A stretch of 7,320 nt of DNA, taken from NCBI GenBank assembly GCA_010027295.1, contig RGVM01000121.1, positions 1 through 7,320 on the forward strand. Reading direction: 5' to 3'. Shown piece by piece: positions 6,878-7,320 of the stretch (the stretch's first letter is position 1; every line of letters starts with the position of its first letter). This DNA is from Chitinophagia bacterium (GTDB lineage Bacteria; Bacteroidota; Bacteroidia; Chitinophagales; Chitinophagaceae). The notes under the pieces were generated by a model. That model saw nothing but the letters and a program-made list of their open reading frames with translations, had not been told where the DNA came from and made no database searches. Position numbers and translations under genes: made by a program.

Positions 6878-7320
6878 GAAACCGAGTGTCGACTGGTGGA
6901 ACCTCCATACTTCCGAATAGGTGTTGTAGAGCGGGACGGGGGCCAGTCGGATCACGTCGGGCTCTCTCCAGTCGGTGAAGAAGCCGTCGGCCGACAGATG
7001 TTCGAAGAGCGCCCTGCCGTTCGGACCTGTGAGCAGAGAGGCCTGGCAGCCATGGGCGTCGGGCGGTGTGATGCATTCGATGCCGCGACCCGGCAGCCTG
7101 CGGGTCAGGTCGTCGAGCAGGAAGCGCAGCCAGCCCGATAGGGTCGCGGCCTTGTCACGGAGCCTGTCCCATCCGGCCTCCTCGAAGATGTCGAGGGATG
7201 CCTGCAGGCAGGCGTACAGGATGGGCGACGGGGTGCTGACCTGCCAGGCCTCGGCGGAGGGGTAGGGACGGTGTACTTTCTCCATGCGGAAGCGGCTGGA
7301 GGGCTCGTTGCCCCACCATC
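6866..7320 (-). CDS. kynU: Kynureninase, C-terminal part (5' end outside the window)
   Basis: Kynureninase is a PLP enzyme that cleaves L-kynurenine or 3-hydroxykynurenine to anthranilate or 3-hydroxyanthranilate plus alanine. Only the last 150 residues are present; full-length enzymes have about 420. In frame from base 7318 the protein begins 'WWGNEPSSRFRMEK', the conserved loop after the PLP-lysine region. It continues with 'AEAWQVSTPSP', 'ASLDIFEEAGW', 'GCQASLL', 'DWREP' and 'RLAPVPLYNTYSEVWRF', all recognisable kynureninase C-terminal motifs. The internal ATG at 7285 is not the start, because the homology runs through it. The PLP lysine lies outside the window. At the position where human and most Bacteroidota-type sequences read S-N-P, this one reads S-T-P, which may affect substrate choice. 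The stop TAA (6868 to 6866) is 58 bases before the metallophosphoesterase start, so readthrough into that gene is possible. Confidence 0.95.
   Translation of the reverse strand, partial: WWGNEPSSRFRMEKVHRPYPSAEAWQVSTPSPILYACLQASLDIFEEAGWDRLRDKAATLSGWLRFLLDDLTRRLPGRGIECITPPDAHGCQASLLTGPNGRALFEHLSADGFFTDWREPDVIRLAPVPLYNTYSEVWRFHQSTLGFFSK

Noticed and set aside
7087..7106. GACCCG/CGGGTC inverted repeat in kynU.
   Set aside because: It is a six-base stem within conserved coding sequence, and chance is sufficient.
1..7320. Mobile element, CRISPR array, toxin-antitoxin or defence system.
   Set aside because: No transposase, integrase, regularly spaced direct repeats or small paired genes were seen. 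All intact genes match ordinary enzyme families.

Overview
The window (about 60% G+C by eye) looks like chromosomal DNA of a G+C-rich member of the Bacteroidota. Three things point there. The two secreted proteins have short signal peptides ending in '...ADA|Q' and '...AFS|Q'. Starts lack good Shine-Dalgarno sequences. One intergenic region carries a near-consensus Bacteroidota -7 element (TACCTTCG, against TAnnTTTG). The genus cannot be named from this sequence, and the phylum is an inference.

Layout, left to right. Bases 1-211 are non-coding as far as I can see. They open with a strong terminator-like hairpin that probably ends a + strand gene outside the window, and hold a possible weak promoter. 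Next is a secreted alpha/beta-hydrolase-fold esterase-like protein (+, 212-1921). A 57-base convergent gap with an imperfect palindromic hairpin separates it from a large secreted S9 family serine peptidase related to dipeptidyl peptidase IV (-, 1979-4453). A divergent 103-base gap follows, then a cytosolic SGNH/GDSL hydrolase (+, 4557-5162). Its stop overlaps by 8 bases the stop of orotidine 5'-phosphate decarboxylase, pyrF (-, 5155-6000). pyrF is the downstream gene of a probable two-gene unit with a calcineurin-like metallophosphoesterase (-, 6034-6807). Their likely promoter lies in and just after the 3' end of a kynureninase gene, kynU, which runs off the right edge (-, 6866-7320).

The genes do not form one obvious pathway. 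The first two encode exported hydrolases that could act on peptides or esters in the periplasm or outside the cell. The SGNH enzyme is probably an intracellular esterase or thioesterase. PyrF makes UMP, and KynU belongs to tryptophan catabolism or de novo NAD synthesis. This is ordinary housekeeping and accessory content. I found no mobile element, CRISPR array, tRNA, rRNA, toxin-antitoxin or defence module, and no convincing undescribed system.

The points most worth a second look are: the Asn-to-Thr change at a substrate-specificity position of kynureninase; the missing double-Glu motif in the DPP IV-like peptidase; the uncharacterised N-terminal region of the esterase-like protein; and the strand polarity of G-U pairs in the hairpin at 1923-1960.
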